The notes below the pieces were generated by a model. It made no database searches. It saw only the letters and a list, made by a program, of their open reading frames with translations, and had not been told where the DNA came from. Positions 63,116 to 64,000 of a stretch of DNA of 64,000 nt are shown piece by piece (the first letter of the stretch is position 1; each line of letters begins with the position of its first letter). Made by a program: the position numbers and the translations under genes. The stretch spans positions 124,001-188,000 of the forward strand of contig NZ_LMHU01000005.1 in the NCBI RefSeq assembly GCF_001428505.1, written 5' to 3'. This DNA comes from Terrabacter sp. Root181. GTDB lineage: Bacteria; Actinomycetota; Actinomycetes; Actinomycetales; Dermatophilaceae.

Positions 63116-64000
63116 ATGTTCGGACGAAGGAAGCATGCGCTGGTCGCCGCGTCGGCGCTGGTCCTGGTCACCGCCGGCCCGGCGGGGGCGGTCGCCTTCT
63201 CGCCGGGAGCCCCCGGAGCCGGGGACCCGTACTTCCCCCAAGCCGGAAACGGCGGGTACGACGTCTCCAACTACTCGCTGAGCCTCGGCTACGAACCCAG
63301 CTCGAGGCAGCTCACCGGTACGGCTGTCATCACGGCGACCGCGACACAGAACCTCTCCCGGTTCGACCTCGACCTGCGGGGCTTCACGATCTCCGGACTG
63401 CAGGTGAACGGCGCTGCCGCAGCCTTCGAGCGAGTGGGCGACCAGGAGCTCGTGGTCACCCCCAGCGACGGCCTTCGCGCCGGTCGGTCGTTCACGGTGT
63501 CGGTCACCTACGCCGGCACACCTCAAGCGGTGACCGACCCCGACGGGTCGATCGAGGGGTGGGTCCCGACGGATGACGGCGCCTTCGTCGTCGGAGAGCC
63601 GCAAGGCTCGCCGAGCTGGTACCCCGTGAACGACAACCCGCAGGACAAGGCGACCTTCGACTTCGGGGTCACCGTCCCCGAGGGCCTCACCGTGATGGCG
63701 AACGGCGTGCTCGTGTCGAGCCGGTCCACCGGGGGACGCACGACCTGGGTCTGGCGTGAGAGCGACCCGATGGCTCCCTACCTCGCCACGGCGACCCTCG
63801 GTCGGTTCGACCTCACGGTCTCGCAGGTCGGAAGCATCCCTTCCTACGTTGCCATCGACCCGACCCTCCCCTCGGGGAACGTCTTCCGGAAGCTCCCGCA
63901 GATCGTCCAGTTCTACGAGTCGATCTACGGGCCCTATCCGTTCAATGCCGTCGGCTCGGTCGCGGACAACGCTCCGGAGGTGGGCTACTCGCTCGAGACC
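63116..64000 (+). CDS. Secreted M1-family metallopeptidase (3' end outside window)
   Basis: The frame is open for 295 codons from ATG 63116 to the window edge. A signal peptide (MFGRRKHALVAASALVL, cleavage about PAGA) precedes the M1 N-terminal beta domain: YDVSNYSLSLGYEPSSRQLTG (in parts YDVSNYSLSL and EPSSRQLTG), FDLDLRGFTISGLQVNG, SWYPVNDNPQDKATFDF, MAPYLATATLGRFDL. The zinc-site HExxH region lies beyond the window. It probably removes N-terminal residues from extracellular peptides. Confidence 0.9.
   Translation, partial: MFGRRKHALVAASALVLVTAGPAGAVAFSPGAPGAGDPYFPQAGNGGYDVSNYSLSLGYEPSSRQLTGTAVITATATQNLSRFDLDLRGFTISGLQVNGAAAAFERVGDQELVVTPSDGLRAGRSFTVSVTYAGTPQAVTDPDGSIEGWVPTDDGAFVVGEPQGSPSWYPVNDNPQDKATFDFGVTVPEGLTVMANGVLVSSRSTGGRTTWVWRESDPMAPYLATATLGRFDLTVSQVGSIPSYVAIDPTLPSGNVFRKLPQIVQFYESIYGPYPFNAVGSVADNAPEVGYSLET

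Overview
The window is very G+C-rich, dense (genes nearly abut, no gap over about 260 bases) and full of Actinomycetota hallmarks: GTG starts, ECF sigma factors, a penicillin-binding lipoprotein of the PBP-lipo type, DUF6510, sortase and M4/M23 cell-wall or secreted enzymes. It looks like chromosome of a Micrococcales-type actinobacterium; the family cannot be fixed from sequence alone. I see no rRNA, tRNA, CRISPR array, prophage or transposon.

Layout. 1-2.5 kb: an ECF41 sigma factor and its divergent epimerase-like target with a consensus ECF41 promoter, then a hotdog thioesterase. 2.6-7.1 kb: FadR-like regulator with a fatty-acid-hydroxylase-superfamily membrane protein, FMN reductase, secreted trypsin-like protease, aldo/keto reductase. 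7.3-11.9 kb: a four-gene molybdenum hydroxylase operon (2Fe-2S, form II CoxL-like Mo subunit, FAD subunit, membrane-anchored CoxG-like). 12.0-13.4 kb: sortase plus a surface protein with a variant sorting signal. 13.7-23.8 kb: NAD(P)-binding protein, ornithine cyclodeaminase-like operon, L-serine dehydratase, GH1 glycosidase, MoeA, ABC-F protein, small VOC and YCII proteins. 23.8-25.4 kb: divergent fdhD and mobA-like genes. 25.6-33.7 kb: M4 metalloprotease, lipoprotein, amidase, penicillin-binding protein, membrane protein. 33.7-39.9 kb: App1-like phosphatase, Fpg/Nei glycosylase, lipoprotein, GntR regulator with a tandem operator divergent from a Tat-exported amidohydrolase, dispanin-like protein. 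40-47 kb: rhodanese, YtrA-type regulator operon with operator, pyridoxal kinase, ORC-like AAA ATPase, and a junction at about 44.85 kb where a metallophosphoesterase and an M23 peptidase are both missing their N termini. 47.3-53.9 kb: an alanyl-tRNA synthetase catalytic core without editing domain, DUF218 protein, acyl-CoA ligase/enoyl-CoA hydratase pair, and a sulfite-oxidase-like/flavin reductase/DUF6510 operon. 54-64 kb: ECF sigma factor with a P/T-rich partner, an 1845-residue single-chain acyl-CoA carboxylase, thymidine kinase, O-methyltransferase, small zincin, and the start of an M1 aminopeptidase.

Themes. Molybdenum cofactor functions recur (CoxL-like operon, moeA, mobA-like, fdhD, sulfite-oxidase-like enzyme). 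Nearly every convergent gene pair is closed by a long perfect or near-perfect hairpin. The heptamer GTATGCC/GGCATAC occurs 40 times by my reading, in both orientations and in coding and non-coding DNA, well above what base composition predicts; this is the strongest unexplained signal in the window.
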